From: Anisodus tanguticus
Taxonomy: Eukaryota; Streptophyta; Magnoliopsida; Solanales; Solanaceae
Length of the DNA stretch: 64,000 bases
NCBI GenBank assembly: GCA_034509755.1
Contig: CM067549.1
Span: forward strand, 37,096,001 to 37,160,000
Direction of reading: 5' to 3'
Shown: piece after piece, positions 41,230 to 53,849 of the stretch
How the letters are laid out: each line of letters begins with the position of its first letter
How positions within the stretch are numbered: position 1 is the first letter of the stretch
Position numbers and translations under genes: made by a program
Notes under the pieces: model-generated
The model's database searches: none
Seen by the model: the letters and a program-made list of their open reading frames with translations, nothing else
What the model was told of the DNA's origin: nothing

Positions 41230-42211
41230 AAATCTACCCAAAAGATGGCTTTTCTTTGAAGCCATGGGCGATTGTCACCCTTACAACTGTACGTTTTGGC
41301 CCTCAGCCTATATTAATTCATGATAGGAAGGGAGAACTACCCAAATCTCCCCTTTGCCGATGAGATGCTCCAACTAGAACTTGAATATCTTGCATTCCTC
41401 AATGTTGTGACCTAGAGCTCTAGAGTGGTATAGACACCCCTTCCTTTTGATTGCTATGGAAGACGAGGGTTTCCACATAGTCCCAATGGGACGGATCATG
41501 TCAGCATCAACCAATTTCTTGAAGATCTATGTGTAGGAAGCAAATGGTGAAGTTGTACCTCCATAGATAGATTTCGGCATCAATGCCTCTCATACCAGTA
41601 ATTTGGTCATGTGTCAACATGGAGTAGGGATCCCAAATGTGACGGATATCCCCATTGCTAATCAGCTGTATTATTTTCCTTCTAACAGGCACACGTTCGT
41701 CAGCGGTGTGTCCTGGCTGGTTTATATGAATTATACACCTCTTGTGCACGTATGCTGGATAGCACGGGGGTAGTCTCACATTGCTGGGGTGTGAAGTCCC
41801 CATTGCTCTCATTGTATCATAAACTTCTGAACATCGCACATGCACTGGCATTAACCGGTAAGGACAAATGTAGGCCTTAAGAGCAACGACCCACTAGGTC
41901 GGTGTAGGGATATGACTTGGCGTCAGTGGAACTTCATCACTCTCACGAGCGGTAGCAGAGGTAGCTTCCTTAAGTGGTTGACTCTCAGATTCAACCTTCA
42001 GTCTTTCGGATATCTCTGAACTTCCTGACAGGGGTACGTAGCTTCTCATTCCCCCTTTCAGATCTTTCGAGAGATTCAACAGATAGTCGACTTCATTTAG
42101 TTTAGCCTTAACCAAGGCGATCCTTTCATCCAGTTCGGCGATCTTCGCCCTGATCAATTCTTTGCTCTCTTCTTTGTTGCTGGTGCTGATGGCGGGCACG
42201 TCGGCGCTCAA
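41230..42211 (-). pseudogene. Tat/Ogre-like ORF region with zinc-knuckle-like motif
   Basis: 42211-41894 is a 105-residue frame with a heptad-rich start (ELIRAKIAELDERIALVKAK) and a Ser/Thr/Pro-rich end. 41851-41507 is a 114-residue frame I cannot assign. At 41500-41340 a frame reads KLVDADMIRPIGTMW and a CLYHSRALGHNIEECKIFK motif (C-x2-H, G-H, C), the knuckle-like motif usually found after gag in this lineage. Here it lies upstream of gag, so either two element pieces are joined or the order is rearranged. Confidence 0.5.
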
Positions 42212-43378
42212 GCTACATCAGGCATCCATCTCAGTAAAGTCAATTTTTTTGGGAGATGTAAATGGATTAGGTAACTAGGATTCATTTTTCAAAACGTGGA
42301 GATTTTAGTAGTCTAAGGCATGCTCTTGTGTTTTTCTTTTCGGGGTGATCCTCGGAACCTCGAATCAATCATATTCAATATAGATGCGTGAAAGAAGCAC
42401 ATAAATAGATATCTTGCACATAATCAAGCAATTGTAGTATATTAAAACGAACCCATGTGCCTCGTTAAACCAAGGCATTTCTAGCGTTTGAACATGAATT
42501 GAGCCAATTTATTAAGTCAAACCATGATCATCATAATAATTTCATTAATAATAATAATTTCCCTGAAGGTTTACATCATAAAAACATAATGAAATCAGAA
42601 GAACTGTCCTCCGGTGGCTGATGATGTTTCTTGTTGACACCTAATTTTTACCCTCCAATACTTTATTTAATTATTCAGGGTTTCTGAGTTATGAAGGAAG
42701 TGAAATATATATTTTTACAAATCGAAAATGATTTTATAAAATTATTCCGGTAACATTTTGTCATGTTATTTGACAAAATATTATCGAATATATTATTTTA
42801 TATCATTAGCATATTTTACATATTTTTAATAAATATGTATCATTTTCTATAATTTAAAGAGGACAATTATTTAATTAATTATCTAATTTAATTATGTTAA
42901 TTTGTTAAATATTTTAGTCAGTGAAATTAAGGAAGCATCTTATTTTAACTAGGAGTGGCCAGTGGGCCGGGCTCGGGTCTGGCGGGCCGGGTCCGCGCGG
43001 TGTCGGGGTCGGGGCGGGACGGGAGAAGGGGCGGGGTCGGGTCTCGGCGGGCTCGGCGGGGTCGGGTCTGGCGGGACTGGAGCAAGTCCCGTCTCGATCA
43101 CGATCCCGTCGGGCTCGGGGCGGGGTCGGGCTCGGGTCGGGATACGGCGGGTTTTTTTTTTTTAAAAAAAAAAAATAACATATGTATAAAAAAAACTCAA
43201 TAAACAAAACAAGATAGTGTAATAAAAACATCCCAAGGTTTTTTTTTGTGCCTCTTATATTATTTAATAGACATATGATTTTTTTGTAATACAAATACAA
43301 TTGTCTAAAATCTAAATTGCAACTTTGTGGTGTTGTCCAAAAGTTACAAATTACATAATAAAATTACAATTAAAAAAA

Positions 43379-45842
43379 TTACATTCTCAAAAAAACATGT
43401 TCTAATTGCTTGATGATTTCATGTGGTTCTTCGGTTGGAATTGGTATTTGTTGGTCAAATTGATCCACGTCGCTTCCACTACCTTCGGTTAAGATTTCGT
43501 TGTAGTTTTCATCATCTTCTTCGTTGATCTCCGGTTGACCGCACCTTCTCCGCTCCGCTCGTATCCAATCTCTCGAATAATACCGCAATTTCCAAGTCGT
43601 CTCCGGCTAATGAGTGTCTCGTGGTCTCCTATTTGATATCTCGCTGCGAGAAAAAGCGCTTTCGACGCAGTTGACGACGCTTGAATGTTCAAAACATCTC
43701 GAGCCATCATTGAAAGTGTCGGAAAGGTCTTCTCATTCCCCTCCAGGTATTTCAAAGCAAGTCTTCATGTCCATCTTCATTGATAACTTCTTGATACGGT
43801 GCAAACCCCGCAAAACAAAAATACCCAACTCGCTAATTTGGTTAGTAGTAGAGGTACGACCGCACATTCTATTTCTGAAGCTTTCAATACTAGCCGCAGA
43901 AACAACATGTCTTTTGTGAGGTTGCGTTGAAGATGAAGAAGATGGTATGGAAGCTGGTAAGTTACTAGCATTTTCTTGTTGATAAAATCTATATATATTT
44001 TTGCATTGGTGTTCTACGCTAGACAATACTTCTTCTTTAGTTTGTTCAATAGGTGGTGGGTGATTTAGATTTTTGGGACTTGGAGGTGGTAGTACTTCTA
44101 TACAATCGTAAATAGTTTCAATTAGTGATTTAGTACCGTCTATTTTAATAGTAGGATTTAATACAGAACCAATAATATAAATAGAGGGAATAGGAATAAA
44201 ATATTTTTTTATTTTGAGAAACATTTTTTTAATAGTCGCCTTATAAGTTTGGTTTTTCCATATATTCTCTAAGTAATAAAAATATTAGAGTTATATAAAA
44301 TAACATAGTTGAAATAGTAGGATAATATATACCGGAAAATTCTTTTGTTGCTTGAAAAAATTTCTCTAAAAATACAATAAGTTCGAAATTTTTTTCCCAA
44401 TCACTATCTAAAATCATATCAGCTGGCTTTTTATTATGAGAGTTAAAAAATAAAGTTATAGGTAATTTATAGTCATAAGCAACAAGTAGTTGCTCGTATA
44501 AAGAATTCCACCTAGTGGATACTTCTTGTGGAATTTTTCTAAAAGGTAGTCCATAATCATGACAAATTTTTTTATATTCTTTTCTACGTTGTACTTTATT
44601 ACTTTTAAAAATAAAGTTTATAGCAAATTGTATTTTACTAAGAATGTCTTCAAAAAGTGATAGACCATCCTTTACAATTAAGTTATATATATGGCACGCG
44701 CATTTTATATGAAAATGGTCTGGAAAAGACGGAGTTAAACTATTTTTTAAAATTGTAATTGCGTAATTGTTACTAGAAGCGTTATCTAATGTAATAGTCA
44801 TAATTTTATCGGTAATTCCGTAATAATCGCACACTTGATAAATATTTTCTCGCAATAAAAGTACCAAAGGTGCCTATCATCTATATATCTATACGCTAAA
44901 ATACGTTTTTGCATAGACCATTTATAATCTATCCAATGACAAGTTACGGTTAAATAATCATGGCCGTTAGTACTACGACCTATATCGACGTGATGGATAC
45001 TTTGCCATTAAAATGATATAATGAAAAACATAAATATTGTTGATATTCATGCGCGAATTTAAATACATCTCTCTTAACAGGTTGATCTAGGAAAACCGTT
45101 AAAAGCGAGGATTATATATATCTCTAATGTAATGAATAAAACCGGGAGATGAAGGAAATGAAAAAGGCAAACCCTCCACAAAGAAACTAATTTTGATATT
45201 GCTTCCCTATCTCTATGTTTATTGTATTTAGAGCCTACAATTCCCCCCGTCATAGGGTTAATTTGACCCCAGTACTTGGTCCGGACAATGATCGGTATGT
45301 GAACCTTGTCCCGATGGAGCGGCGTTTGCGCACCCGGTTTTGAAGCCCGGTATTGGGCATACCTAGTCGGATGAGCACTTACTACGTGTCTAATTAAACC
45401 CCCGTCCCACCGTGACCTTTTCCGCTTTAAATTTTAAAACATTTTTACAAATTTTACATATGGCTACTTGATTCTCTACGTCCCTATCAAAAAATGTCCA
45501 TGCATCCGATTTTAATGGTCGTTTTGCTTTGGACCTCGTCTCATACTAGGGGGAATAGGAGGTATTTCAAATTGAAGGTGCACTAGTGGGTGTGTTGTCA
45601 TCAACATTAGTGGGTATATCATCTAGATCATCGTCTAAATTAAAGTCTTCTTGAGTTCCGTAAAATAGCTCCTGGTCTAAATCTAATGGTATTGTAGGAA
45701 AATGTTGAGTATCAACAAAATCATCCTGTGTAGGAATAAGATGACTAGAAGAAGTACCCTTGCCCTGGTTGCCCCTACTAGAAGAAGCACCCTTACCTTC
45801 ACCCTTACCTTTACCCTTAAACATACCTTTTAGTCCTTCCAT
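43379..45842 (-). pseudogene. hAT transposase, frameshifted
   Basis: The order on the minus strand is as in plant hAT transposases. An N-terminal low-complexity Gly/Lys segment and acidic stretch (45842-45567) is followed by a BED-type zinc finger (SDAWTFFDRD, CKICKNVLKF, then after a shift RHVVSAHP, about 45520-45400). The RNase H-fold core (44867-44241) contains TLDNASSN and CACHIYNLIVKDGL, then VSTRWNSLYEQLLVA, with the catalytic-type D in TLDNAS. The C-terminal dimerisation segment (KTFPTLSMMARDVLNIQASS, about 43755-43640) is split by a shift from the tail at 43588-43379. At least four frame breaks and several stops in 44880-45380 make it inactive. Confidence 0.9.
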
Positions 45843-46288
45843 TTTAATTATGATAATAAATAAATAATTAAAGACAATAAAATTAAGTGATCTAAACTAA
45901 ATAAACAGACAATAATAATTTAATGAAGGAACGAATGTACCAAACGCCGACGTAACGTCGACATGTAATCGAGAGGTTGAAAATTGAAACTTTGCTCGAT
46001 GGAAGATCCTCAAGCTAGTTGCCAACTTCACTACCAATTCCCAAATGAATAAATAAAATTGAATATTTAGCAAACAATGTAGAATTGTAGAGAGATATAT
46101 TGAGAAATTAGAGAGATTGTAGGAAGATTTGTGAGAAAGATGAAGAGAAAATGAGTTATTTATAGTTGAAAAATTGGGTTAAAGTGTAAATATAATAACT
46201 TATGGGTTAAAAATAAATATTAAGGGGTAGGGGGTTGGGGGAGGGGGGGGGGCTAAAATGGCGGTTGTGCCAACAATAATCATAATCT

Positions 46289-46317
46289 AAAATGGCCGTT
46301 GGTGCAACGGCCATTTT
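46289..46317. promoter_or_regulatory. 13-bp subterminal hairpin of the hAT element
   Basis: Arms AAAATGGCCGTTG and CAACGGCCATTTT are perfect complements around a 3-nt loop GTG. The hairpin lies between the GC-rich terminus and the minus-strand TATA-like ctataaata (about 46158-46166). A related CCGTTGGG/CCCAACGG hairpin is in the hAT fragment at 8395-8419. Confidence 0.85.
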
Positions 46318-46323
46318 TGCAAA

Positions 46324-46359
46324 GGGCGGGGTCGGGGTCGGGGTCGGGGTCGGGGCGGG
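46324..46359 (+). repeat. GGGGTC repeats, G-quadruplex candidate
   Basis: Five runs of four G separated by TC, with further GGG runs on both sides, in the right subterminal region of the hAT element. Confidence 0.85.
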
Positions 46360-49300
46360 CTCGGGTCTCGCGGGCCTGGGGCGGGCTCGGGTCTCGCGGG
46401 ACGAGACCTCGTCCCGTCCCGAGTTCGAGTCCCGCCCCCGTAATTTTATTATTATTTTTTTTTGGCGGGCTCGGGTCGGGGTCGGGCTGTCCCGGCCCAC
46501 TGGCCAGCCCTAATTTTAACTCAGCCAAAATAGCAAAACCACAGTCGCCCTTCGCCGTCGACAGATCGTGCGTGGCCAAATCCGGCAAGGGTCTGTCTTC
46601 TTCGTCTCTACCCCCACCACGAAGCCACCGCGAGGTAACCTACCCCCTCCCCTCTCCTCTACGTGCATTTATCCCATCTGAAGACCAAATTCGATTTTTC
46701 TAGTATTCATGAATATACCTATATTTGTGTGGAAGAACCTGAAGTAGCCAATATAACTTGATGAATGTCCAGTAATGCCTGATGAGAGTTGATTAGGAAT
46801 CTGCTAAGTTATTTTGGAATATGTTTGTCATGCTCTGTACTTCATTGTTATTTGTTTGCTTTGATATGATGGCTCATTGATCTAGAATCTGTCCCAATGC
46901 TATGTCAATTACGTTATGCCCAATTCCAACGTGTTGTCCTTTCAGCCTAAGCTTGACTACATATATCCAGATTAAAGATGTTATTATGACACTTATGTGA
47001 TATATACATGCTTGATTTAAAACTAGTTGGTCTAACACATCTAAAAATGTTATTTTTAAGGGATAATCTGGATTGTTCTCATGGCTAAAATCCACTCAAG
47101 TTATCTTTGTAAATCCTTTGTCTGTTTTAAAAATGCCTTTAATGACTAGCAATACAGCATGACATGGGCTTTGTATATTTGATTTATGGCTAAAAGGAGT
47201 ATGTGCTTTAAATGTCACCATGTTAATTTTTAAGCCTAAAATATGCATAAATTGGGTTGTCGGATGTTAAAATTGTCTCATCAATAGCTTTGTGAGTTTT
47301 GAAAGATAAGGTAAAACAGTTTGAATCCTGTGTGTGCTCTGTTTGCCCCTGAACCACTAGACCATGTCATATACTAGACACTAGATTTCTCCCTGCAGTT
47401 GCTCTTGAAAATATGACAATCTAGGATATTGGATATGAAATGGCTATCTTTACTCATGTTGATCCTGTTATTGCATAGACTAACCATTGTTGATCTTCAT
47501 GTGAATCCCTGGGGTAATTGGGATGGTGTTTGTTTTCTCAGAGGATTAGAGAGCCTATATAGGCTTGGATCATATGTATGTATGCCTGCTTTGATATTGT
47601 TGGCTTGAGACTACCTAGAGCATCATGTTTAGGTCATTCCCCTGATATATGCATGCCCCTTCCCCACTTGCACATGTGTCTGCAACTTCTTTCCCTGATG
47701 TTGGTTTGGCTTTTGTATGTCCATCAACCCCATCCTTTATGTTGGTTTAAGAGAGAAATCTGCATCTGTTCTTTATATGAAGTTAATGTCTGAACTTGTT
47801 TTCTTTGTTAAGTCTTGTGGATATATATGTGAGCTGAATTCTCTTTCTGATGAGTGTCTGAATCATAAGATCATGAGGCTTGTTACTTAGTTTAGCACCA
47901 CTGTCTTTGGTCTTTTACATGAAAATGCATCCTGTTTGGTGTGTTTATTCAAATATGAATCTGGTACCTATTGTTGCTTGTAATACCATGTTCCGTTCTA
48001 GTTTAAAATGGGGGTGTAGGATTATGCCTTATTTTCCATGTGTTTGAGCTCGCATAGCTTAGCTTAACCTAAGCCCGTGCTTTAAATGACGTTAAGATTC
48101 TGTTTTTGGGCCAGTTTGCTCTACATTCTTATTATAATGTGTTTCACCTGGGTTTTGATAGCCAGCATGTAGGATCTGTTGTCTCCTTTCCATAGTATAG
48201 GATAGAGATGATCCATGTATACATCTATTTTGACCTCTGGACATTAGTGTGATCATGGTTTGGATTCAGATATTGAAGCATGCTGATTTGATAAGTGTCC
48301 TGTGATTAGTTCAATGAGTATGTGATGTTTGTCAACTGTGGAATCATAGTTGTTTGACTTAGGATCAGTTTAATAACTATCTTGACTATGTTGTGCTGGT
48401 GTTGAAGTGTTGTCATGCCTAGTACAGTGTGAGTAGGATGGTTCCTGTAGCTCTGTATACTTGAGATGCTGCCTTTAAATGACTCCTCAAACTTGTCTGT
48501 TTGTCTTTCATGCCTGTTTTGAGTTGATTATACATCTTTACCTGCTTGTCCTGGCATAATGTTGTTTCTTGTGATAGCATGAAGTCCTTTAAGTCATGTT
48601 GCTAGTATGTACTGCCTACTTGGGTGGGATATGCATCTTGTGCCAGAAAATGCCATTGAGAATAAAGCTAGCTCCCTATGCATATGTTTGTCAGCCTATT
48701 CATATATTTACCTTGTCTGCTTAAGTGTTGTCATACCTAGTGTATGTCCTGGTTAGGACCATGCATGTTTGGTTTAGTCAAAATGGTTCTACACTATTTG
48801 AAAAGTTGTTCTAAGTGACCATTTGTTCTTCTTTCATGTCTATCTGATTTCATATCTACATTGCTCACTTGCTAAGTGTTTTCAATGTTGTCTGTAGTGG
48901 AATATTGAGTTTGAGTCTGCCCTGCTTACATGCTATTTTGTTTTATAATCTGTCCCATGTTTGAAAGAATGCATAGGATATGATTTGGAATTTAAGATGC
49001 TTAGTTGTGATCTGTATGCACCTGAAAGAAAAATATGCATTCCTTCTTATCCTCATGATTGATAAACATAATACTCATGGTCTGGTTTATTCTTGATGAC
49101 TTTTATTCTTGTTAAAATATGAATGATATATCCCGGAATATACAAGATGTGGAGACTTGGATATATATTTGGTGTATATCGAGGCCTTATATCATTGTAT
49201 ATTCTCAGATATATTATGTATACTCTGGACATTTGTGTATATCAGTCTCCATTAGCTGTGGGTGTTGTCAATGGATTGGTAAAACGTGTATAAAGATATG

Positions 49301-50220
49301 AGTATGGGTCAATTGGGCTTATGAACAAAATCTGAGCTTGTGTTAACTCAGGACCTGGACCTTTCCTTTATTTCTGCTCATTGCATATCGAAGCCCAGTT
49401 CTCGGATTAAGGCATTTAAATTACTACTTTGGGTCATTTATTGTTTGGACTGTTTATGTGGCTAAAATTAATATAAGGCATATATATATATATATGTGCG
49501 CTTATTTCCTTCCACTTGCATTTGATAGTCTTAGGTGATTTGCTAACGCCCATTTGTTTTCCCCTCCTTTGCATGATCATGGGCCCATGGGGCCCACTTC
49601 TATCCATTTTGTCGATATCTTGAGCCGTTTGGCCTACGAGCCCAACATATCATTATTTTCATCGAGTCCGGTTGAGATGAAGGCCCAACCATGAGTAAAA
49701 ATAGTAGAAGGCCCAGCCGTGAGTAAAATGGCGGAGAAAATAGGCTTTATTTTCTTGTATGCGGTAACTAGTGGGCCGGTATACCCACTAGCCCACTTTC
49801 ATTTCTTGTTTTAATATTTTGATTGTGTATTTATGTGTAAAACACATAAATATTATTGGAACCTTAAATTAGAACTTAATTACATAGAGTTGCCTTTTAT
49901 AGGCTTAAATAAACATTCACTTTGTGATTAGCCAATTCTCAGTTTTTTTATATAAAGTTCACACTTTGCTAATAAAAAAGAAAATAGCTTGGTTTGAAAT
50001 TTCCGAAGAAAATGATCTTTCTCAAAATCGACATTAGTTAAAAATAAAGTTTTGAATTAAAGTATTTGCGGAATTGGAAGTTGATTGCCCGGATTTTCCT
50101 TTATTAACTAAAGTTCGGATTAAAGGAAACAAACTCCCTTAAAATGGCTGACCTTTATTTTAAATAATAAAGATCTTGTTCGTAAAAGTTATTGCTAAAA
50201 GAATCAAGTGCTTCAAGCTC

Positions 50221-50272
50221 TTTCCCGGACCTCTCGCGCATGCGGAAGCTTAGTGCACCAGACTGCTTTTTA
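50221..50272 (+). mobile_element. Au-like SINE 3'-end fragment
   Basis: The string 'cggaagcttagtgcaccaga' followed by ctgctttttat matches the 3' end of the SINE at 21483-21645. It is 5'-truncated and abuts the eroded left edge of the second hAT element. Confidence 0.7.
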
Positions 50273-50285
50273 TATATTTAAACAC

Positions 50286-53200
50286 TTAAATAATTAAACA
50301 AAATAGTGAAAAAACATCTCAAGGCTAATTGCCTATTATATTATTTAATAAAAATATAATTTTTTTGTAATACAATTTTAAAATTGCAATTTTGTTTCGT
50401 AGTTCAAAAGTTTCAAATCACATAGTAAAATTGTCATTAAAATAATTACATATTAAACCATACTTTTTCTAATTTTCTGACAATCTCTTGAGGATTTTCT
50501 GTTGAAATTGAAAGTTATTGGTCAAATTGTTCAACGTCGCTTCCTGCTCCATCGGATAAGATTCCATTGTACTTGTGAGTCTTCTTCATTGATCTCTGGT
50601 TGACCGCACCTTTTATGCTCCGCTCTAATCCGATCTCTAAATAAAACTGCAATCTCCAAATTGTTTCTCGCCAATGAGTGTGTGCTTTCCTATTTGAAAT
50701 CTTTCAAAAAAAAAAAACACTTTCGGAAGCTGTTGATGACCCTTGAATATTCAACACATCTCGGGCCATCTTTGATAGAGTCGGATATGTCTTCTCATTC
50801 TCCCTCCAGTATTTCAGCAAGTCTTCATGTCCATTTTCGGTGGCAATTGATTCGAATGGTACAATACCCTGCAAAACATAAACATCAAACTCGTCAATTT
50901 GTGAAGAACTTGAACCACTATACATTCTATTTCGAAGGCCTTGAATACTTGAAGTAGAAACCGTATGTTTTTTACAAGGTTGAAGTGAAGTAGAAGAAGA
51001 TGGTACATAAGCCAGTTGATTATTTGCACTTTGCTCTTGGTAATACATATGCATATTTTTGCATTGTGTTTGTATGCTAGACATAACTTCTTCTTTAGTT
51101 GGTTCGTAAGTTGATTCTTCAGTTAGGTCTGTTGGAAGTATTTCTAAGCATTCATAAATCGTTTTAATATGGGCATTACAACATTCTACTTTAATAGTAG
51201 GATTTAATACAACACCAATAAAATAATTAGTGGGAATAGGTAAAAAATATTTTTTAAATTTTATATATATTTTTGCAATAGCTGGAGCGTAAATTGGTTT
51301 TTTCATATGAATATTAAATAACAAAAATATTAGAGCTATATAAAATAACATAGATGAAATAGTATGATAATAAATACTAGAAAATTCATTAGTAGCTACA
51401 AAAAAATTCTCTAAGAATACAATAAGTTCCAAAATTTTATCCCAATCATCATCTACAAGCACATTCATTGGATTTTGATTATGGGCCTTAAATAATAAAG
51501 TTATAGGTCTTCTATACTCGTGAGCAACAAGTAATTGTTCATACAAAGAATTCCATCTAGTCGCAACTTATTCTGGAATTTTCCTATAAGGTAATCCACA
51601 ATCATGACAAGTTTTTTTTATACTATTTGCTTCTTTGTATTTTATTACCTTTAAAAATAAAGTTGATAGCAAATTGTACTTTATCAAAGACATGAAAGTA
51701 CATCTAACATGACAAAATGGGAAAAAGATGGAGACAATCGAGTTTTTAAAATGTTTACATCATAATCATTAGAAGTAGCATTATCTAATGTAATAGTCAT
51801 AATTTTATCAGTAATTTTATAATATTCACTAATTTCATGAATATTTTTTGAAATAAAAACTCCAGTGTGCCTTTAATCAATATATCTTATATGCTAATAT
51901 ACGTTTTTGCATAGACCAATTGTGATCTATCCAATGACATGTAATAGTTAAATAATCATTACCATTAGTACTACTGCCTATGTCAGAAGTGCTATTTTGT
52001 CATTAAAATGATATAATGCATAACGTAAATATTGTTGATATTCATGCGCAAATTTAAAAATATTTATTCTAATAGTTGATCTAGAAAAACTGTTAAAAGC
52101 GAGATTATATGTTTCTCAAATGTAATGAATAAAACCAGGAGATGAAAGAAATGAAAAAGGCAAACCCTCCACAACAACTGATTTTGCTAAAAATTTTCGA
52201 TCTTTGTGTTTATCATATTTCGGACCTATAACTCCCCCCATCATCGGGTTAATTAGACCTACTTTGTCGGGGATACTATGTGAACCTTGTCCCGACGCAG
52301 AAGGAATTTGCACACCCGCCTTTTCAACCAAGTATTGATTATACCTTGCTTTGTGAGAGTTTCTACATGTCTCATTAAACTTCTTGTCCCACCTTGACCT
52401 TTTCCAGTTTTAAATTTATAAACTTCGCAACAGATTTTACAAATAGCTAGTTGATTAGGAATGTCTCTTTCAAAAAAATCTCATGCATGTGATTTTAATT
52501 TTCGTTATTTTTTTCCTCTTCTCATACTAGAAGGAAGGATTTCAGTTTCAGTTTCAGCCTGAGACTCACTCTGATCCTGAGGTGGAGGTGGAGGTGCACT
52601 AGTGGATGTGTTATCTAAATTATCTTCTAATTCATTTTTTAAATCAAAGTCTGAAGCAGAATATATACCTCATGATCTAATGATATGTTAATATTAACAT
52701 TAAAAATATCAGTTTCATCTACATGAGTGAAATCATCGTAATTAGGATTTCTAGAAGATGCACCCTTACTCTCCTGTTACCTCTAATACCTCTACCAGAA
52801 AAACATCAACATCGTTCCATTATAATTATGTAAATAAATAATTAAAATTAATGAAATTAAGTACGATAATTAAAATTAAGTAACAATAATAATTTAAATA
52901 AAAGAAGGAACGAAGGTATCAAACGCCGACGTAACGTCGACGTGTAATCGAGGTTGAAAATGGAAACTTTGCTCGATGATCCTCAAGCTAGTTGCCAACT
53001 TCACTCCCAATTTTTTAACTTTGATAGAAATTAGCAAATGAAATATAATATTTAGTATGCAATTTAGACTTGTAGAGAGAGATTGTAAGAAGATTTGTGT
53101 GAAAAATGAAGAGGAGAATGAGGTATTTATAGTTGAGAAATAGGGTTAATGTGTAAATATACTAACTTAGGGGTTTATTAAGGGGGTAGGAGGGGTTTAT

Positions 53201-53465
53201 GGGGTCCAAAATAGCCATTACTAGCCGTTGCCAATGGCTAAAATTGAAAGTGGTCGTTTGTGCAACAGTTAGTTTCTGCAAAAGGAGTGGGACGGGGCGG
53301 GATGGGTCGGGGCGGGATCAGGACGGGCGGGACGAGCCTTAGTCCCATCCCAAATTCGAACCCCGCTATCGACATTTTTATCCTGTATTTTAAAAGAGGG
53401 GTCGGGGCGAGTACCGGGATGAGCTGGGGCGGGATCGGGTCGTCCCGGCCCACTGGACAACCTTA
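50286..53465 (-). mobile_element. Second hAT transposon, left end eroded
   Basis: The right terminus, taaggttgtccagtgggccg read from 53465 on the minus strand, matches the termini of the hAT at 42950-46512. The next eight bases are attttaag. The transposase on the minus strand is a close relative of the first. The left part begins mid-element around 50286 (aatagtgaaaaaacatctc, equivalent to 43213 in the first), so about 260 bp with the left terminus is missing. GC-rich zones survive only on the right (53283-53460). Confidence 0.85.
50704..52540 (-). pseudogene. hAT transposase of the second element
   Basis: A 280-residue frame (51546-50704) runs from the core (MYEQLLVAHEYRRPITLLF, VFLENFFVATNEFSSIYYHT) through the variable region to the dimerisation motif (KTYPTLSKMARDVLNIQGSS, TASES), then breaks into an A/T run. 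Upstream, 52340-51560 contains the family blocks in broken frames (for example GLPFSFLSSPGFIHYI at 52331-52116), and the zinc-finger part near 52500-52370 is barely readable. It is about as decayed as the first hAT but at different sites. Confidence 0.88.
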
Positions 53466-53472
53466 ATTTTAA

Positions 53473-53492
53473 GTGTGTGTGTGTGTGTGTGT
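53473..53492. repeat. (GT)10 microsatellite
   Basis: Ten GT units immediately after the right end of the second hAT element. Confidence 0.95.
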
Positions 53493-53849
53493 AAAACTAT
53501 TTCGGCAAAAAATGATTTTGAATGACTATTTTTGCAATATTTTAAATACATAAGCATTGTAAAGAAATATTATATTATATAAAATTCGATGTCAATCATA
53601 TCCTACGGATCTTTAATGATGGGTGCCTAATACCTTTCTCGGGGATCATTTGAATCCTTACCCGAATTCTTGTTGAAATTGGATTTTTTTTCTTGTTTTG
53701 AAAAACTCTTTTAAAATACGATTTTCCTATTTTTCCTTATAAAGTAGGTGGCGAATCTAAAAATAAATATAATCTTAAAAGTCCACAAATTATTCAGTAG
53801 ATTTTATGCACTGTGTAAAAGTGAATCGTAATAACTCCTCGTCTGTTAG

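Larger units (their letters stand above)
42950..46512 (-). mobile_element. Complete hAT transposon (3.56 kb)
   Basis: The inverted termini are taggagtggccagtgggccg (left) and tagggctggccagtgggccg (reverse complement of the right). It is flanked by a perfect 8-bp duplication attttaac (42942-42949 and 46513-46520), the hAT signature. Both subterminal zones are extremely GC-rich (42957-43150; 46319-46495). The transposase lies on the minus strand. The insertion is in the LTR that starts at 42632. Confidence 0.96.
42632..53834 (+). repeat. Tat/Ogre-like LTR, plus strand, split by two hAT transposons
   Basis: Begins TGTTGACACCTAATTTTTAC at 42632. Removing hAT insertions (42950-46512 and about 50286-53465) leaves roughly 4.4 kb. 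It aligns with the reverse complement of 55926-60189 from end to end: the first 300 bases, the ggctgggccttcta and gtgggtataccgg blocks (49700-49790 versus 56885-56970), and the last 270 bases (53560-53834 versus 55926-56200). It is followed by actcctcgtctg rather than a primer-binding site. No 5-bp duplication was found (tttct left, actcc right). Confidence 0.8.

Noticed and set aside
42914..43300. Long GC-rich frames (Gly/Arg- or Pro-rich) on both strands
   Set aside because: They fall in the GGGTCGGG-type subterminal repeat of a hAT transposon; amino-acid bias is from the repeat. The same applies to 46207-46703 and 53238-53466.
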